A stretch of DNA of 25,698 bases from JAVBNW01 sp031551255 (GTDB lineage: Bacteria > Bacillota > Clostridia > Christensenellales > UBA1750): assembly GCA_031551255.1 (NCBI GenBank), contig JAVBNW010000053.1, forward strand, positions 1-25,698. Reading direction: 5' to 3'. The notes beneath the pieces are model-generated. The model saw nothing but the letters and a program-made list of their open reading frames with translations, did no database searches and was not told where the DNA came from. Positions 13,555 through 22,396 of the stretch are shown here, in pieces; the stretch's first letter is position 1; each line of letters opens with the position of its first letter. A program made the translations under genes and the position numbers.

Positions 13555-14289
13555 ATGCAAGCTATCATTCTCGCGGCAGGATATGCGACGCGGTTGTATC
13601 CTGAAACGAAAAACTTTCCCAAGGCGCTGCTTTCGGTTGGGGGCAGGCCGATGATCGATCACCTTGTCGAGGGCATTTTGCGCATCGGCGAGATTAGCTG
13701 CGCCACGGTGGTTTCCAACGATAAGTTTTACGCCCGCTTTGCGGATTGGGCGCGCGAGCGCGCCGATGGGCGCATCCGGGTGCTCAACGACGGCACGACG
13801 GAAAACGGCAAGCGGCTCGGGTCGATCGGGGACATGCTCTTTACGATCGAGACGCTCGGCATCGACGAGGATCTGCTCGTCGTCGCCGGGGATAACTACC
13901 TGCGCATCGATATGAACGCATTTTACAAAAGCTTCGTCGCGCGCGGCCGCAAGACGCAGCTGCTCGGCCAGCGAACGGACGATATCGACATGCTCAGGCG
14001 ATTTGCCGTCGCCAAGGTGGATGCGCGGGGCAAGGTGGTGGAATTGGTGGAAAAGCCGCAGGAGCCCGCGAGCGACTTGGCGATCTTCGCGCTGTATCTG
14101 TACCCTCGTGACATCGTGCGCAAGGTGCGCGCGTATGCCGACGAGGGAAACATCATGGATCAGCCCGGATACTTCCCGCAGTGGCTCAGCGCTAAGGAAG
14201 AGATTTACGTGTATGCGACGGAGGAAGCGTGCTACGATATCGGCACGCCGGAATCCCTGGCGATGGTGCGCGAAAAATACGGCAACTAG
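13555..14289 (+). CDS. sugar-phosphate nucleotidyltransferase family protein
   Basis: The protein is 244 residues. Its N-terminus, IILAAGYATRLYPETKNFPKALL, is the nucleotide-binding signature of the NTP-transferase family (G-x-x-x-R-x6-P-K), and the metal-binding aspartate is in VVAGDNYL (about residue 104). VVELVEKP and YDIGTPESL are further family motifs. Such enzymes join a nucleoside triphosphate to a sugar phosphate or similar substrate; the substrate cannot be told, and phosphocholine or sugar-1-phosphate are both possible for this short form. The ATG at 13555 has AGAGGTG five bases upstream and starts exactly at the family's first strand; the longer upstream frame is unlikely. It is read alone, between a promoter and lon. 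Confidence 0.88.
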   Translation: MQAIILAAGYATRLYPETKNFPKALLSVGGRPMIDHLVEGILRIGEISCATVVSNDKFYARFADWARERADGRIRVLNDGTTENGKRLGSIGDMLFTIETLGIDEDLLVVAGDNYLRIDMNAFYKSFVARGRKTQLLGQRTDDIDMLRRFAVAKVDARGKVVELVEKPQEPASDLAIFALYLYPRDIVRKVRAYADEGNIMDQPGYFPQWLSAKEEIYVYATEEACYDIGTPESLAMVREKYGN

Positions 14290-14413
14290 CGATCGGATTT
14301 CTTTGGCCTGCCCGTTATGTCCGCAAAGGCGGCCATTGATTACATTATGAACGCGTCCCGGGCGGCAGCCTGTGTAGGCTTAAGGCCCTAAGCGACGAAT
14401 AGGGAGATACGTT

Positions 14414-16741
14414 ATGGATCATATCAACGCGATCGAAAGCCTGCCCACGATACCGCTGCGCGGGCTTGCGATCTTCCCACGCATGGTGCTTCACTTCGAT
14501 GTGGGGCGCAAGCGCTCCATCGCGGCGCTGGAAACCGCCATGCTCGCCGGTCAGCGCGTGTTTTTAACCGCGCAGGCGGATGGCAAGGTGGACGACCCGG
14601 GCTATCGAGATTTAAAAGAGACCGGCGTCATCGCCCGCATCAAGCAGATGATCAAGCTTCCGGGAGACCTGGTACGGGTGCTGGTGGAAGGCGAGGCGCG
14701 CGCGCGCATGCTCGCGGTGCTGCCTGAAGAACAATTCCTCAGATGCGAGGTGTCGCTCGAGCAGGAGCGCCTGCCGGATTCCGTCACCCTGAGCGCGCAC
14801 ATGCGCTCGCTGCTTTCGGCCTTTGAAGATTTTGCGATGATGTCGGACCGCGTGTCCTCCGAGGCCGTGCATTCCATTCGGGATATTGCCGACGCCTCGC
14901 AGTTTTGCGATTCGGTCGCTGCAAATTCGTTGTCCCGTTTCGAGGACAGGCAGGTCATTTTAGAAGAATTCGACGTCGGCGAAAGGATGTTTTTGCTCGA
15001 AACCATGCTCGGGCGCGAAACGGATATCCTGCGCGCGGAAAAGCGCATCCACACCCGGGTGAAGGGGCAGATCGAAAAGAATCAGCGCGAGTACTACCTG
15101 CGCGAGCAAATCAAAGCCATCCACAAGGAACTGGGCGAGCGCGACGCTTCCGGCGAGGCCGAGGAGTTTCGCGAAAAGGCCGCCAAGCTGCCGCTCAACG
15201 CGGAGGCCCGGGAAAAGGTGGACAGGGAAATCGAAAGACTTTCGCACATCGCCCAGAATTCGCCGGAATACTCCGTGTCCCGCAACTATCTGGAGTGGAT
15301 TTTGAACATTCCTTGGGAGGCGCGCACCGAGGATAACTTCGACCTGAAAAATGCCCGCGCCATCCTGGATGCCGACCACTACGGCCTTGATAAGGTGAAG
15401 GACAGGGTGATCGAATACCTGGCGGTGCGAAAGCTTACCGGAACGATCAAGGGGCCGATTCTGTGCCTGATAGGGCCTCCCGGGGTTGGCAAAACATCGA
15501 TCGCTCGCTCCGTGGCCGGCGCGCTTGGGCGCAAGTTTGCCAGGATGTCGCTGGGCGGCGTTAGGGACGAGGCCGAGATCAGAGGCCACAGGCGCACATA
15601 TATCGGCGCGATTCCCGGGCGCATCATCACCTCAATGCGCACCGCGGGCACGGTAAACCCGCTCTTGCTTTTCGATGAAATCGACAAGCTCGCGTCGGAC
15701 TTTCGCGGAGACCCGGCCAGCGCACTTTTAGAGGTGCTGGATTCCGAGCAAAACTCCACGTTTCGCGATCACTACCTGGATATCCCCTACGATCTTTCCA
15801 AGGTATTGTTTTTAACGACCGCCAACGCTGCCGATACCATACCCCGCCCGCTGCTGGATCGCATGGAGATCATCGAAGTGCCGGGCTATACCGAGGATGA
15901 GAAGGTGCAGATCGCCCTTCGCCACCTTTTGCCCAAGCAGATCGAAGAAAACGGCCTTGCCGAGGTTCCGCCGGAGTTGGGCGAGGGCGCGCTCAGGGCC
16001 ATGATCCGCGGCTACACCCGCGAATCCGGCGTGCGTTCGCTGGAGCGAACGGTCGCCGCCGTGTGCCGCAAGGCGGCCACAAAGGCCGCTTCCGGAAGGC
16101 CCAAGCCTTTGCGCGTTACGCGCGGCAGCCTGGAAAAGCTGCTGGGCCCCGCGAGGTATCGGGGCAACGAACAGGTGGAGGCCCCGCAGGTGGGGGTGAT
16201 CACCGGCCTTGCGTATACGCCGTTTGGAGGGGATACGCTCTCCATTGAGGCGACGCCCATGCCCGGCACGGGCAAGCTGACGCTCACCGGCCAGCTGGGC
16301 GACGTAATGCAGGAATCCGCCAAGGCGGGTCTTAGCTACATCCGCTCGCACGCGAAGGAGTTGGGCATCGATGCGGATTTCCAGAAGAATATCGATCTTC
16401 ACGTACATGTCCCCGCGGGGGCTACCCCTAAGGACGGCCCTTCGGCAGGCATCTCCATGGCCTCGGCCATGATCTCCGCGCTGTCGGGCGTGCCCGCGCG
16501 CCAGGATGTGGCGATGACGGGGGAGATCACCCTGCGCGGCCGCGCATTGCCCATCGGCGGGCTGAAGGAAAAGGTGCTGGCGGCGCACAGGGCCGGGGTG
16601 AAAACCGTGCTCTATCCTAAAGATAATCAAAAGGATCTTGTCGATATTCCTGCGGCGGTGCGCCAGAAGGTGGAGCTCATGCCGGTTTCTTCTATGGAAG
16701 AAGTGCTTGCGCGCGTGCTCGTCAGGGGAGATGCGCCATGA
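14414..16741 (+). CDS. lon: ATP-dependent protease Lon (LonA)
   Basis: This 775-residue cytoplasmic protease degrades misfolded and regulatory proteins. It has the LonA layout: N-terminal substrate domain (about 10-200), coiled region (200-270), AAA+ domain with Walker A GPPGVGKTS (354-362) and Walker B LLLFDEID (Asp421, Glu422), and a C-terminal serine protease with the Ser677-Lys720 dyad (DGPSAG and GGLKEK). GGGAG lies 8 bases before the ATG. Its stop overlaps the next start as ATGA, coupling it to ysxC as in B. subtilis, where lonA and ysxC are also neighbours. I see no clear heat-shock operator (CIRCE or CtsR-type) in the 124 bases upstream. Confidence 0.98.
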   Translation: MDHINAIESLPTIPLRGLAIFPRMVLHFDVGRKRSIAALETAMLAGQRVFLTAQADGKVDDPGYRDLKETGVIARIKQMIKLPGDLVRVLVEGEARARMLAVLPEEQFLRCEVSLEQERLPDSVTLSAHMRSLLSAFEDFAMMSDRVSSEAVHSIRDIADASQFCDSVAANSLSRFEDRQVILEEFDVGERMFLLETMLGRETDILRAEKRIHTRVKGQIEKNQREYYLREQIKAIHKELGERDASGEAEEFREKAAKLPLNAEAREKVDREIERLSHIAQNSPEYSVSRNYLEWILNIPWEARTEDNFDLKNARAILDADHYGLDKVKDRVIEYLAVRKLTGTIKGPILCLIGPPGVGKTSIARSVAGALGRKFARMSLGGVRDEAEIRGHRRTYIGAIPGRIITSMRTAGTVNPLLLFDEIDKLASDFRGDPASALLEVLDSEQNSTFRDHYLDIPYDLSKVLFLTTANAADTIPRPLLDRMEIIEVPGYTEDEKVQIALRHLLPKQIEENGLAEVPPELGEGALRAMIRGYTRESGVRSLERTVAAVCRKAATKAASGRPKPLRVTRGSLEKLLGPARYRGNEQVEAPQVGVITGLAYTPFGGDTLSIEATPMPGTGKLTLTGQLGDVMQESAKAGLSYIRSHAKELGIDADFQKNIDLHVHVPAGATPKDGPSAGISMASAMISALSGVPARQDVAMTGEITLRGRALPIGGLKEKVLAAHRAGVKTVLYPKDNQKDLVDIPAAVRQKVELMPVSSMEEVLARVLVRGDAP

Positions 16742-17340
16742 TTCTCGCGAATGCAAAGTTTATTACGTCGCTCACGGGCCCGGCAAGCTTTCCCGGCGAT
16801 CAGTTGCCCAAGGTGGCGGTAGCGGGCAAGTCCAACGTGGGCAAGTCGTCGCTGATCAACGCGCTGTGCAATAACTCTAAGCTTGCGCGCACGTCGCAGA
16901 CCCCGGGCAAGACTAGACTCGTAAACCTTTTCGACATCGGGGGAAGGTTTGTGCTGGTCGATCTTCCGGGCTACGGCTTTGCGAAGGTATCCGAAAGCGA
17001 GCGGGTTTCCTGGGGCAAAATGATCGAGAGCTTCCTCATGCACACGGAGGGCATCGGGCTGATGCTGCACCTCTTGGATATTCGCCACGAGCCCACCGCC
17101 GAAGACGTGCAGATGAGCGCGTGGCTTCGGCACTTTGACATACCGTTTGTGGCGGTGCTCACCAAGGCGGACAAGCTTTCCCGCGCGCAGCAGCAAAAAA
17201 GCGTGATGGCCATCACCCGCAAGATCGGCCTGCAGCCGTGGGAGATGATCCCGTTTTCGTCGGTGACGAAGGCGGGCCGCGACGAGCTTATCCTCAAAAT
17301 GGAACAGATGCTGGGCGTAGGAGAGGACGGAGCAACATGA
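16738..17340 (+). CDS. ysxC: ribosome-biogenesis GTPase YsxC/EngB
   Basis: This 200-residue small GTPase is needed for late assembly of the large ribosomal subunit. The G motifs are all visible: G1 AGKSNVGKSS (about 29-38), G2 region TSQTPGKTR, G3 VDLPGYGFAKV, G4 LTKADKL and G5 FSSVTKAG. The length fits the family. Its start overlaps the lon stop (ATGA) and its own stop overlaps the next start (ATGA), so lon, ysxC and the VOC gene are translationally coupled. Confidence 0.97.
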   Translation: MILANAKFITSLTGPASFPGDQLPKVAVAGKSNVGKSSLINALCNNSKLARTSQTPGKTRLVNLFDIGGRFVLVDLPGYGFAKVSESERVSWGKMIESFLMHTEGIGLMLHLLDIRHEPTAEDVQMSAWLRHFDIPFVAVLTKADKLSRAQQQKSVMAITRKIGLQPWEMIPFSSVTKAGRDELILKMEQMLGVGEDGAT

Positions 17341-17708
17341 AGTTTTCGGATATCGCCTTCATCACCGAGGACGTCGCGCGGCTGGCGAGGTTTTACGAAG
17401 AAGTATTTCAAACGAAGGCGGAAGGGGACGATGTCCATTCCGTGGTTATCGCCGGCAGTCTGGGTATCGCGCTATACGCAAAAAGCGCCGCCGAGCGCGA
17501 CATGGGCTTTGATTTTTCGCGGCATTGGGGTTCGGGCAACATGACGGTCGGCTTCGACGTCGCCGATGTGGATGCGGAGTATGAGCGCTTAAGAGTGCTG
17601 GGGGTGTGTTTTGCCACCTCGCCCACAACGTATCCATGGGGAGCGCGCTCGTTTCACTTTAGAGACCCGGACGGGAACATTTTGTGTTTCCGCACGAGGG
17701 TTGCGTAG
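17337..17708 (+). CDS. VOC-superfamily protein
   Basis: The 123-residue protein has a single VOC domain: KFSDIAFITEDVARLARFYEEVF as first module, MTVGFDVADVDAEYERLRVLGV as second, ending FHFRDPDGNILCF, the typical metal-side 'DPDGN' strand. Such proteins include glyoxalases, dioxygenases and drug-binding proteins; the substrate is unknown. The start overlaps the ysxC stop (ATGA), with GGAG about 5 bases upstream, so it is coupled to the lon operon. Confidence 0.88.
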   Translation: MKFSDIAFITEDVARLARFYEEVFQTKAEGDDVHSVVIAGSLGIALYAKSAAERDMGFDFSRHWGSGNMTVGFDVADVDAEYERLRVLGVCFATSPTTYPWGARSFHFRDPDGNILCFRTRVA

Positions 17709-17728
17709 AAAGAGAGAACGTCCATCAG

Positions 17729-18376
17729 ATGAAAATCGAAGGTAACATCCTGAAACACCACCTGAAAAACGTGCTCTTCGTGTGCGGCAACGCCTGCGCG
17801 GGCAAGACGACGATGGCGCGAATGCTCGCGCAAAAGCACGGTTTTCATTTATACGCTTTTGACGACGACGAGTGGTGGGAGCGACATAGGGCGATCGCGG
17901 ACGACGAGCATCAGCCGCACACCTGCTACCACGGCAGGGATTTTCACGAACAATGGATGCGGCCGATCGAAGAGCAGGCGCGATGGAGCATCCAATCGCT
18001 CAGGGAGCAAAACGAGATGGCCGTCGTCGATTTGATCGTGCTGTCGGAAAACCAAACCGTGGTTGCCGACATCTTGTTTTCTCGGGATTTTACAAAGGAT
18101 ATGCTGGACGATCGTCAAATCGTGTTTCTGACGGTCGATAAGGCGATGATTCGCGGTTCGTACTTCAACCGGCCGGAGAAGAGAGGATTCTACGAATTCG
18201 TAAAGAAGCAAGAGCTTGCCGATACGTATTTTGAAAACATCTTCCAATCGCTGGAGCTTGCGAACGAGCTGGAGCAACGCATGATGAGGGAGAGCGGCTT
18301 TTTGATGCTCGAGCGCACCGCGGAGACGACGTCCGAAGAGACCTTGGCGAAAATGGAGAGGCATTTCGGCATTTGA
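17729..18376 (+). CDS. P-loop kinase-like NTPase
   Basis: The protein has about 215 residues. Walker A is GNACAGKTT (residues 20-28), preceded by strand VLFVCG. Next come YAFDDDEWWERHR, an acidic stretch like the lid and substrate region of small-molecule kinases, and VVDLIVLSE, which resembles a Walker B strand. This fits the broad family of AAA/shikimate-kinase-like P-loop phosphotransferases; the substrate is unknown. I use the ATG at 17729 because it gives a normal distance to Walker A; the ribosome site GAGAG is weak and about 12 bases away. It follows the VOC gene by 20 bases in the same direction. Confidence 0.75.
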   Translation: MKIEGNILKHHLKNVLFVCGNACAGKTTMARMLAQKHGFHLYAFDDDEWWERHRAIADDEHQPHTCYHGRDFHEQWMRPIEEQARWSIQSLREQNEMAVVDLIVLSENQTVVADILFSRDFTKDMLDDRQIVFLTVDKAMIRGSYFNRPEKRGFYEFVKKQELADTYFENIFQSLELANELEQRMMRESGFLMLERTAETTSEETLAKMERHFGI

Positions 18377-18394
18377 GCACGGGAGGGGTTCATC

Positions 18395-19461
18395 GTGCAA
18401 AAACGCTTGTGCGCGGCCGCGGCGGCGCTTCTTTTTTTGATGGCTGCGTGCGAAAACCGGCAAAGCGTGCAGGCGTCGCTACAACCGACGGACGCGCCGG
18501 AACCCGTTTTGGAGCGGCAGGTGGCTGATGCGACCCCAAGGCCGGAGCCGGTAATACCGGAGGTAAACCGGGCGGCGGAAGCAGTTTTGCCCACCGTGGC
18601 GGGGCTGTCCGGCAATATGATGCACCATGGTCTGGCGGACGGCAACGAAGAAATGGTCGTCTATGCATGGGAGAATCAGATCGTTCGGGTGAATCCCGAC
18701 GGAACCGGCAGGCAGGTTATCTCCCAAGACTGGGCGCAGTGCATTTGCCTTTACGGCGACTGGATTCTATACCGCAGCGTGGGGCTAACCAGCGACCCCG
18801 GCTTTGGCATTTACAAGATGAAAACCGACGGAACGCAAAGAACACAGCTCACTTCGCAGACGACGCAGTACATCTACGTCGTCGACGATTGGGTGTACTA
18901 CATGGATTGGAGCTACACCACCGACATATGCAGGATGCGGCTGGACGGGACGGAGCGGGAGACGCTGTATGCCGGGCATTATGATTGCCTGTCGACGGAC
19001 GGGTACTACCTATACTTTTCCGACTTTCATCAGGATATCTATATCAAGGCGCCGCTGGACGGCGGAGACTATGACATCCTCATACCCAGCTACACGGGGG
19101 CATGCCCCAGATCGCGCGGGGGTGGGTATATTTTGTCGATGGAACCGATTTTAGACCCTACAGGATCAGGACGGACGGAACCGGGAGAGAACCCTCTTCG
19201 AACGCGCTTTATATGCATTATTTGGCTTGCGGTGATTACCTTTATTACCGCAGTTGGAGAGAAAATGTGGCGACGGGGGAGAGTGGCGAGTTTTCGCCCA
19301 TCGACGCCGAATCGCTGTACCGCGTCGGCAATCAAATGCTTCTGCGCGAAACGGAACACTCGTATGACCCCGGGGAGCTTACCGGCATGTCGCTTTGGCT
19401 GCAAGGCTTAAACGGCGAAGCCCCCATTCTTTTGGAAACCGTACAATTCGAAAAGGAATAA
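18395..19461 (+). pseudogene. frameshifted lipoprotein with beta-propeller-like (DUF5050-type) repeats
   Basis: The gene begins at a GTG with GGGAGGGG six bases upstream and encodes a lipoprotein signal with lipobox LMAA-C. A disordered region follows, then repeats such as NPDGTGRQVI, KTDGTQRTQL, RLDGTERETL and PLDGGDYDIL, each after a Tyr/Trp-rich strand (DWVYYMDW, YYLYFSDF). This is the pattern of DUF5050-like beta-propeller blades. At the G5 run 19096-19100 the frame breaks: the family-like sequence (WVYFVDGTDFRPYRIRTDGTG ... LYYRSW) resumes in another frame to a stop at 19461. One added G at that run would restore a single frame. It may be a real mutation or a sequencing error in a homopolymer. 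Confidence 0.82.
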
Positions 19462-19478
19462 CGCTGCGAAATATGCGC

Positions 19479-19937
19479 CTAGATGCTTTCGCCGCGCGCG
19501 TAGTGCGCGACGGCGCGGCGCGCCTGTTCTTCATTGCCGGGCGAGATGGTAAAGAGGAGTTCCTCCTTGCCGCGCACCTTGCGCGCGGGGAACGAATAGC
19601 GAAGGATCAGTCGATCTTCTTCTACTGCGCAGCTTTCCACGGCGCATCCCATCGTGCCTAAAAAGTGCAGACGGCCGCCGTGAAGCGCGCCTCCTTCGTA
19701 CAAGACGCCCTCTTGCGCCTCGAACAAAGGGAGCTTGAGCATGCGCTCGAGCTCTTTTGTGCGCGCGCGCGATGTGATGAACACCGGCAGGCTGCACAGC
19801 GCCATCACGACCCCTGCGGCGCGAAGCGCGAGGAGATAGGGCTGCAGCGCCATCGCCAAGCCGGCCAGGCACACGGCGCCTCCCCATAGAGCCCGCCGCC
19901 TGAAAGGGTTGCGCCTTGCGCGGGGAACGATTGCCAT
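19479..19937 (-). CDS. two-helix membrane protein, function unknown
   Basis: The protein is 152 residues. After a basic N-terminus (RARRNPFRRR) it has two close membrane helices (about 18-33 and 37-54), giving a hairpin, and a cytoplasmic C-terminal half with beta-strand-like pattern (GVLYEGGALHGGRLHFLG ... RLILRYSFPARK). This resembles small PH-like or YcxB-like domain proteins only in outline; I do not recognise it. GGGAG lies four bases before the ATG. It converges on the frameshifted lipoprotein gene, with 17 bases between the stops. Confidence 0.65.
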   Translation of the reverse strand: MAIVPRARRNPFRRRALWGGAVCLAGLAMALQPYLLALRAAGVVMALCSLPVFITSRARTKELERMLKLPLFEAQEGVLYEGGALHGGRLHFLGTMGCAVESCAVEEDRLILRYSFPARKVRGKEELLFTISPGNEEQARRAVAHYARGESI

Positions 19938-20005
19938 AGATCTCCCATCCTTCCTGTCATGTCAAGGGCAGTATAGCATATGAAAACAGGGCTTGAGTAT
20001 TGTGA

Positions 20006-20036
20006 CAAAAAAATCCGGCCGCACAAGCGAACCGGA
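20006..20036 (-). terminator. leftward intrinsic terminator
   Basis: On the minus strand TCCGG (20036-20032) pairs with CCGGA (20018-20014) and is followed by seven T residues. It would end a leftward transcript, yet no leftward gene lies upstream of it before murA. Confidence 0.65.
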
Positions 20037-20137
20037 AAGAGAAAAAGGAGGAGTATCATCAAATCCATACAGGAAAGCCGCTGGGGCTTGCATGGAAACT
20101 GTAAACATTAAGAAGTGGTTCGTGCGAGGCTGAATAC

Positions 20138-20156
20138 TTTCGTAATACATACGAAA
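20138..20156. promoter_or_regulatory. perfect dyad TTTCGTA-ATACA-TACGAAA
   Basis: Seven-base arms flank a 5-base centre, a typical operator size. A second copy of the core sits 138 bases downstream. The binding protein is unknown. Confidence 0.55.
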
Positions 20157-20276
20157 TATTTCTGGGGAATGTTGCACGCTCCGGCGATTTCACCCATTTT
20201 TAACATTGGGCGTGTCCCATAAATAGAGCATTCGTGCGACAATTGTAGCACACTATATTTTTCGATATGTCATAAA

Positions 20277-20291
20277 TTCGTAATACATACG
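20277..20291. promoter_or_regulatory. second copy of the TTCGTAATACATACG site
   Basis: This is identical over 15 bases to the dyad core at 20139-20153, but its right arm diverges (TACGCA instead of TACGAA), so the symmetry is partly lost. Confidence 0.5.
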
Positions 20292-20402
20292 CAAATTCCT
20301 GCTGGATAATACGCGAATTTCAAAATTTCTATTTCCAGGATATACGGCAAATGCGGCGGCAATTTTTTAGCATTATGAACAAATTGTGACAAATGTTTGG
20401 CG

Positions 20403-20435
20403 AAGACGGCGAAAATCCGTCTTTTCCTATTTTTG
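20403..20435 (+). terminator. rightward intrinsic terminator upstream of murA
   Basis: AAGACGG (20403-20409) pairs perfectly with CCGTCTT (20417-20423) over a 7-base loop, followed by TTTCCTATTTTT. It lies 120 bases before murA and would end a rightward transcript from the gene-free region, or act as an attenuator in a long murA leader. Confidence 0.7.
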
Positions 20436-20557
20436 GCCCGCCGGTATCTTCCGCGCGTGCAAAACATTGCACACATACTTGCCGGATGAATTGGGCTTCG
20501 CTGGGAATACTTGATGTGAACGTCGAGAACAAATTGATTATGTTCGGAGGAGAACCG

Positions 20558-21844
20558 ATGCCGATAGAGATCATTGGCGGTCGACCATTGAAAGGCGAAG
20601 CAAGCGTGGGGACCGCAAAAAATGCCGTATTGCCGATTCTCGCGGCCTCTTTGTTAACGCGCAAAGGGGTCGTCGTCCGCAGCGTGCCTAAGCTTACGGA
20701 TGTGTATGGCATGTTTGAGTTGCTTCGCGGGCTGGGCGCGCGCATAGAAGAGGATGGAAGCGATGCGTACATCGAGGCGGGCGGCATCGCTTCTTACGAG
20801 GCTTCCTACGAATGGGTGCAGCGCATGCGCGCATCCGTGCTGATTATGGGTCCGCTGCTGGCGACGGTAGGACGCGTTCGCATTTCGCTGCCCGGCGGAT
20901 GCGCGATCGGCACGCGGCCGATCAACCTGCACCTGAAGGGCTTTGCCGCGCTGGGCGCCACAATTGAGAGCGGCTCGGGTTTTGTAGAGGCATCCGCGCC
21001 CAAGCTTACCGGGGGAACGGTTTACCTGGATATCCCTTCCGTTGGCGCGACGGAGAACATCATGATGGCCGCGGCGCTTGCCCAGGGTGTTACGCGCATA
21101 GAAAACGCGGCAAAGGAGCCGGAAATTATAGATCTTGCCAGTTTTCTTAACAGCATGGGCGCGCAGGTGCACGGTGCGGGCGACGGTACGATCCTAATCG
21201 AGGGCGTTCAGGAATTGCATAGCTCCGATTATGCGCCGATTTCCGATCGCATCGAGGCGGGAACGTTGATGATTCTTGCCGCGGCGACAGGGGGAAACGT
21301 GCTGCTGCGCGGCGCGCAGGCCGAGCACTTGCGCGCGGTGATTGCCAAGCTTCGGGAAGCCGGCGCGCGCGTGGACGAATATCCTACCGGTATAAGGGTT
21401 CGCGGCGGTCGACTCAATGGCATCGACATTAAGACGATGGCCTATCCGGGCTTTCCCACCGACTTACAGGCGCCGATGATGGCGATGCTTTGCCATGCGC
21501 GCGGCACGAGCGTGATCAATGAAACAATTTTTGAGAACCGCTTCATGCACGTTGCGGAGCTGAGACGCATGGGAGCGCAAATTCACCTGGACGACCGCGT
21601 CGCGGTGGTGGAGGGTGTGCGCGCGCTGTCCGGCACGCATGTGATCGCCACCGATCTTCGGGCCGGCGCGGCGCTGGTGGTGGCGGCATCCATGGCTGAG
21701 GGCGCGTCGTCGATCGACGGTGTTCGGCATATCGACAGGGGTTATGAGAACCTGGAGGAAAAACTGCGGGGGCTGGGCGCAGCCATCCGCAGGGAGGGCG
21801 AGGCGGAGGCGTACCCGGCAGTAGGAGCACCGGTGGGGATTTGA
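20558..21844 (+). CDS. murA: UDP-N-acetylglucosamine 1-carboxyvinyltransferase (MurA)
   Basis: This 428-residue cytoplasmic enzyme does the first committed step of peptidoglycan synthesis, adding enolpyruvate from PEP to UDP-GlcNAc. Lys21-Asn22 (TAKNAVLP) and the catalytic loop cysteine Cys115 (LPGGCAIGTRP) are present; a cysteine here predicts fosfomycin sensitivity of the target. The inside-out alpha/beta repeat pattern runs throughout. I use the ATG at 20558: GGAGG lies 7 bases upstream and the protein then begins MPIEIIGGRPLKG as the family does. The longer frame from 20393 crosses a terminator hairpin and is not coding. Which paralogue (MurA or MurA2/MurZ) it is cannot be settled here. 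Confidence 0.96.
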   Translation: MPIEIIGGRPLKGEASVGTAKNAVLPILAASLLTRKGVVVRSVPKLTDVYGMFELLRGLGARIEEDGSDAYIEAGGIASYEASYEWVQRMRASVLIMGPLLATVGRVRISLPGGCAIGTRPINLHLKGFAALGATIESGSGFVEASAPKLTGGTVYLDIPSVGATENIMMAAALAQGVTRIENAAKEPEIIDLASFLNSMGAQVHGAGDGTILIEGVQELHSSDYAPISDRIEAGTLMILAAATGGNVLLRGAQAEHLRAVIAKLREAGARVDEYPTGIRVRGGRLNGIDIKTMAYPGFPTDLQAPMMAMLCHARGTSVINETIFENRFMHVAELRRMGAQIHLDDRVAVVEGVRALSGTHVIATDLRAGAALVVAASMAEGASSIDGVRHIDRGYENLEEKLRGLGAAIRREGEAEAYPAVGAPVGI

Positions 21845-21881
21845 GCGGTTGCAGAGCGCCGTGCTTGCGCATGGCGTTCGG

Positions 21882-21910
21882 TTGCCTGTCCGGACCTTGG
21901 ATGGTATAAT
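21882..21910 (+). promoter_or_regulatory. strong sigma-A promoter for the deaminase-like gene
   Basis: TTGCCT (21882-21887) and TATAAT (21905-21910) are 17 bases apart, and TGG directly precedes TATAAT as an extended -10. Predicted transcription starts near 21917, 26 bases before the GTG start. Confidence 0.85.
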
Positions 21911-21942
21911 CGCCGCGTACGAACAACGCGGGAGGCGAGCCT

Positions 21943-22371
21943 GTGCGGATGGAAGAAAAGCTTTTTGCGATGGCCGTGGATTTTATCCAAAGGCGCTATC
22001 CTGTCGGTTGGGGCGCGGCAGCCGTGATGCGCACCAGCGATGAGGACTACTATATCAGCGTATATCCGGAATGCGCCAACGAGGAAGCCTGCCTATGCAT
22101 CGAAACCGGCGCGATCTGCGAGGCGCATAAATTTCAAAAGCGCATCACGCATGCCGTCTGCGTGGTGCGGGACGACGAGTCGTCGCCTTTTTATGTCTTG
22201 TCGCCGTGCGGCATTTGCCAGGAACGGCTGCTTTATTGGGGCTGGGATGTATCCGTCGGCGTGAGCACGCCGGATCATACGCTTGAGTTTAGAACGCTGA
22301 GGGAGCTTCAGCCCTATCACTGGTCGCTTGCCTGCGCCCATCGCGATTTGGAGCGCTTCCAGGAAGCATGA
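21943..22371 (+). CDS. cytidine/blasticidin-S deaminase-like zinc protein
   Basis: The protein is 142 residues with the cytidine deaminase fold. The zinc and catalytic motifs are CIETGAICEA (Cys-x-Glu, matching CAE of cytidine deaminase) and SPCGICQERL (P-C-x-x-C). Three cysteine ligands and the proton-shuttling glutamate are therefore all present. It may deaminate a cytidine-type nucleoside or a related compound; the substrate cannot be assigned. I use the GTG at 21943, with GGAGG 7 bases upstream; the ATG two codons later is 13 bases away. It has its own strong promoter and lies between murA and uvrB. Confidence 0.85.
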   Translation: MRMEEKLFAMAVDFIQRRYPVGWGAAAVMRTSDEDYYISVYPECANEEACLCIETGAICEAHKFQKRITHAVCVVRDDESSPFYVLSPCGICQERLLYWGWDVSVGVSTPDHTLEFRTLRELQPYHWSLACAHRDLERFQEA

Positions 22372-22396
22372 TTTCCGAACAGAACGTTAAATAAAA

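Larger units (their letters stand above)
19938..20557. other. 620-base gene-free AT-rich stretch before murA
   Basis: I find no gene here. The stretch is far more AT-rich than its surroundings and contains a leftward terminator (20006-20036), two copies of TTCGTAATACATACG (20139-20153 and 20277-20291), two copies of ATTGTGACAAA (about 19999 and 20383), and a rightward terminator (20403-20435). The part between the two outward terminators could encode one or two small RNAs. On the minus strand an extended -10, TGCTACAAT, lies at about 20240-20248. The murA promoter should be after 20435 but I cannot fix it. Confidence 0.55.

Noticed and set aside
15812..16756. 314-codon minus-strand frame over lon
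   Set aside because: Lies opposite the conserved protease domain of Lon; Arg/His-rich and motif-free, so a shadow of codon bias.
19962..20177. 71-codon minus-strand frame in the gap before murA
   Set aside because: It reads through a good intrinsic terminator and has no clear ribosome site, so it is unlikely to be translated.
20393..20557. N-terminal extension of MurA by 55 residues
   Set aside because: It crosses a terminator hairpin, does not match the family, and the internal ATG at 20558 has an ideal ribosome site.
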